From Chloroflexota bacterium (GTDB lineage: Bacteria; Chloroflexota; Dehalococcoidia; SM23-28-2; RBG-16-64-32), in the NCBI GenBank assembly GCA_022561095.1, contig JADFRV010000115.1:1-7228 (forward strand): 7,228 nucleotides of DNA, read 5' to 3'. The notes under the pieces were generated by a model. It was not told the DNA's origin. It made no database searches and saw only the letters and a list, made by a program, of their open reading frames with translations. The first letter of the stretch is position 1, and each line of letters starts with the position of its first letter. Made by a program: the position numbers and the translations under genes. This document shows positions 5,666 through 7,228 of this stretch, in pieces.

Positions 5666-6475
5666 ATGGAAAGTGACCAAGAAGAAGCTGGTCTGGAGTG
5701 GCAGGTCGGCGTTTGGGACCGGATATCGAGGATCTACCTGCAGGACGTTGACCAGCGGTTCGCACCTGTGGTCGAAAACGTAGTCGCGCGCGCCGGACTG
5801 AAATCTGGCCAGCAGGTTCTGGATTTGGGTACTGGAACGGGGGCGGTCATGGAACGAGTTGCGCCGGTGGTCAGCCCTCGCGGCGATGTGGTTGGGATGG
5901 ATATTAGTCGTGACATGCTGGCTCTGGCACAGCAGCGGCTGGCAGGGCGCGGGCTCACCAACGTCAGTCTTCGTGAGGGGCGCGCTGAGACGGTACCTGC
6001 CGATGATGGGGTCTTTGACGTGGTCCTGGCCTCGCTCAGTCTCATGTACGTGATTGACCGGGGAGCAGCCGCGCGAGAGATCGCCCGGGTTCTGCGTCCC
6101 AGCGGGCGTTTGGTTGCCTCGGTATGGGCAGGGCCGGAGGAGTGTGATATCGTCCTCTTTCAACAGACTGCTGGCCGCTTTGCCGGAACCCCACCCGTCC
6201 CCGGAGTCGGTCCGGGTGCGTTGGCTGACCTCAGCTCCTTCCTGAACCAGCTTGCCGATGTCGGGATTAAAGCTCGCGTAGAGACCGAGACCCTCGGTTT
6301 CGACTTCGACGACTTTGCTTCGGCTTGGCACACCTTGGCTAGCGTTACCACGGCCCATCTAGCACCTGAACGCCAGCAGGAGGCGAAGGAGGCGGTGATG
6401 GCGGTGATGTATCCGGACGGTGATGGGCCGCGCCACTTCCGTAACGTGACCCAATTCATCATCGGCGAGCTGTGA
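5666..6475 (+). CDS. Class I SAM-dependent methyltransferase (UbiE/Methyltransf_11-like)
   Basis: This 269-residue protein has a Rossmann-type methyltransferase core. Motif I, VLDLGTGTG, lies at 51-59 (SAM-binding glycine loop). VVGMDIS (75-81) supplies the acidic residue, Asp79, that usually binds the SAM ribose. The FDVVLASLSLMYVID stretch (117-131) and ARVLRPSGRLVASVW (140-154) match motifs IV and post-motif regions. The C-terminal third (about 155-269) is the substrate-specific part and shows nothing that names a substrate. Sequence like this occurs in methylases of quinones, sterols and small natural products, so no gene symbol is given. It is transcribed alone, between a divergent peptidase gene and a convergent glpK. 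The third codon positions look less GC-biased than in the neighbours by eye, which might indicate a different origin. Confidence 0.87.
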   Translation: MESDQEEAGLEWQVGVWDRISRIYLQDVDQRFAPVVENVVARAGLKSGQQVLDLGTGTGAVMERVAPVVSPRGDVVGMDISRDMLALAQQRLAGRGLTNVSLREGRAETVPADDGVFDVVLASLSLMYVIDRGAAAREIARVLRPSGRLVASVWAGPEECDIVLFQQTAGRFAGTPPVPGVGPGALADLSSFLNQLADVGIKARVETETLGFDFDDFASAWHTLASVTTAHLAPERQQEAKEAVMAVMYPDGDGPRHFRNVTQFIIGEL

Positions 6476-6512
6476 GCTAGGCCTGGGGTAAAGGGCTCTT
6501 CGCGGTCGGCGC

Positions 6513-6534
6513 GCCGGGGCTCCCTAGCCCCGGC
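6513..6534. terminator. GC-rich hairpin, probable bidirectional terminator
   Basis: GCCGGGGCT (6513-6521) pairs perfectly with AGCCCCGGC (6526-6534) around a 4-base loop, a 9-bp stem. It lies between the convergent methyltransferase and glpK genes and its right arm touches the last base of the glpK stop codon. There is no T run after it on either strand, so it may need other help to terminate or may only protect 3' ends. Confidence 0.5.
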
Positions 6535-7228
6535 TACGTCGTCGCCCAGCCCTTCGCCCGCTCTACCGCCCGCTTCCAGCCCGCGTACAGCTCCTCGCGC
6601 CGCTCCTCACTCATCTGGGGGCTGAACCGACGGTCGATGCGCCAGTTCGCGGCCAGTTCGTCGGTGCTCTTCCAAAAGCCGGTGGCCAGCCCCGCAAGGT
6701 AGGCGGCGCCCAGGGCGGTGGTCTCCGTGACGGCGGGCCGCACGACGTCGCGGCCGATGATATCGGCCTGAATCTGGAGCAGCAGGTCGTTGGCGGCGGC
6801 GCCGCCGTCTACGCGCAGCTCGTCCAGCTTGATGCTCGATTCGGCTTCCACCACATCGATGACATCGCGGCTCTGGAACGCCATCGCCTCCAGCGCTGCG
6901 CGGACGATGTGCGCCTTGTTCGTGCCGCGGGTGAGGCCCAGCAGGGCGCCGCGGGCGTGGGGGTCCCAATGGGGCGCGCCCAGGCCGACGAAGGCGGGCA
7001 CCAGGTAGACGCCGTCGGAATCGGGCACGCTGGCGGCCAGCGTCTCTGACTCAGCGCTGGTGGCGATGAGCCCCAGCTCGTCGCGCAGCCACTGGACGGC
7101 GGCGCCGGCGATGAAGATGGAGCCCTCCAGGGCGTAGGTCAGAGAGTCGCCCATACCCCAGGCGATGGTGGTGACGAGCGATTCAGAGGCGACGCGGCGG
7201 TCGCCGATGTTCATCAGGAGGAAGGCGC
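6534..7228 (-). CDS. glpK: Glycerol kinase GlpK, C-terminal part (cut by right edge)
   Basis: About 230 codons of the FGGY-family sugar kinase C-terminal domain are present. The frame is open to the right edge, and the codons before the Met at 7214 read AFLL, continuing the family's 'GTGxFLLxN' stretch, so that Met is internal. Diagnostic segments are ALEGSIFIAGAAVQWLRD, VPAFVGLGAPHWDPHARG, GLTRGTNKAHIVRAALE, LRVDGGAAANDLLLQIQAD and VTETTALGAAYLAGLATGFW. These are the features that separate glycerol kinase from xylulokinase and other FGGY members. The enzyme phosphorylates glycerol to glycerol 3-phosphate with ATP in the cytoplasm. The end, after a Trp-Lys-rich amphipathic helix, looks complete. 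No other glp gene is visible, so operon context is unknown. Confidence 0.95.
   Translation of the reverse strand, partial: AFLLMNIGDRRVASESLVTTIAWGMGDSLTYALEGSIFIAGAAVQWLRDELGLIATSAESETLAASVPDSDGVYLVPAFVGLGAPHWDPHARGALLGLTRGTNKAHIVRAALEAMAFQSRDVIDVVEAESSIKLDELRVDGGAAANDLLLQIQADIIGRDVVRPAVTETTALGAAYLAGLATGFWKSTDELAANWRIDRRFSPQMSEERREELYAGWKRAVERAKGWATT

Noticed and set aside
5648..6358. 236-codon open frame antisense to the methyltransferase
   Set aside because: No recognisable domain or start signal, and the plus-strand frame has clear methyltransferase motifs plus promoter and Shine-Dalgarno.

Overview
The window is GC-rich, gene-dense bacterial DNA with very short intergenic gaps; no stretch over about 100 bases lacks a gene. 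I see no RNA gene, CRISPR array, insertion sequence or phage gene. Several features suggest a member of the Chloroflexota or a similar high-GC, uncultured lineage: GTG/TTG starts, Pro/Thr-rich 'PTPTP' tracts on exported proteins, and a three-gene GlcD/GlcE/GlcF operon. This placement is an inference from gene style and not proven by any marker gene.

Left part (1-3139, minus strand): a glcD-glcE-glcF operon reading right to left. It encodes the two FAD-domain subunits and the start of the iron-sulfur subunit of a glycolate (or related D-2-hydroxyacid) oxidase. The genes overlap or nearly abut. glcF runs off the left edge after about 120 codons.

Middle (3140-5590): a 90-bp divergent spacer separates glcD from a plus-strand gene for an exported protein. 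That protein has a class A beta-lactamase-like domain and a Pro/Thr-rich C-terminal tail built partly from 36-bp tandem repeats. The usual catalytic Ser-x-x-Lys appears to be Cys-x-x-Asn, so the protein may not be a lactamase. Converging on it is a minus-strand gene for a lipoprotein D,D-carboxypeptidase of the VanY/M15B type, which also has a Pro/Thr-rich linker. Together they look like cell-envelope proteins.

Right part (5609-7228): a single-gene transcription unit for a class I SAM-dependent methyltransferase, with a clear sigma-70 type promoter and a strong Shine-Dalgarno. It converges, across a GC-rich hairpin, on the 3' part of a minus-strand glycerol kinase gene (glpK) cut by the right edge.

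The metabolic genes (glycolate oxidation to glyoxylate, glycerol phosphorylation) are ordinary. The items most worth a second look are the degenerate beta-lactamase-like protein and a palindromic segment that seems to be inserted in frame inside glcE. I do not see convincing evidence of a wholly new multi-gene system.
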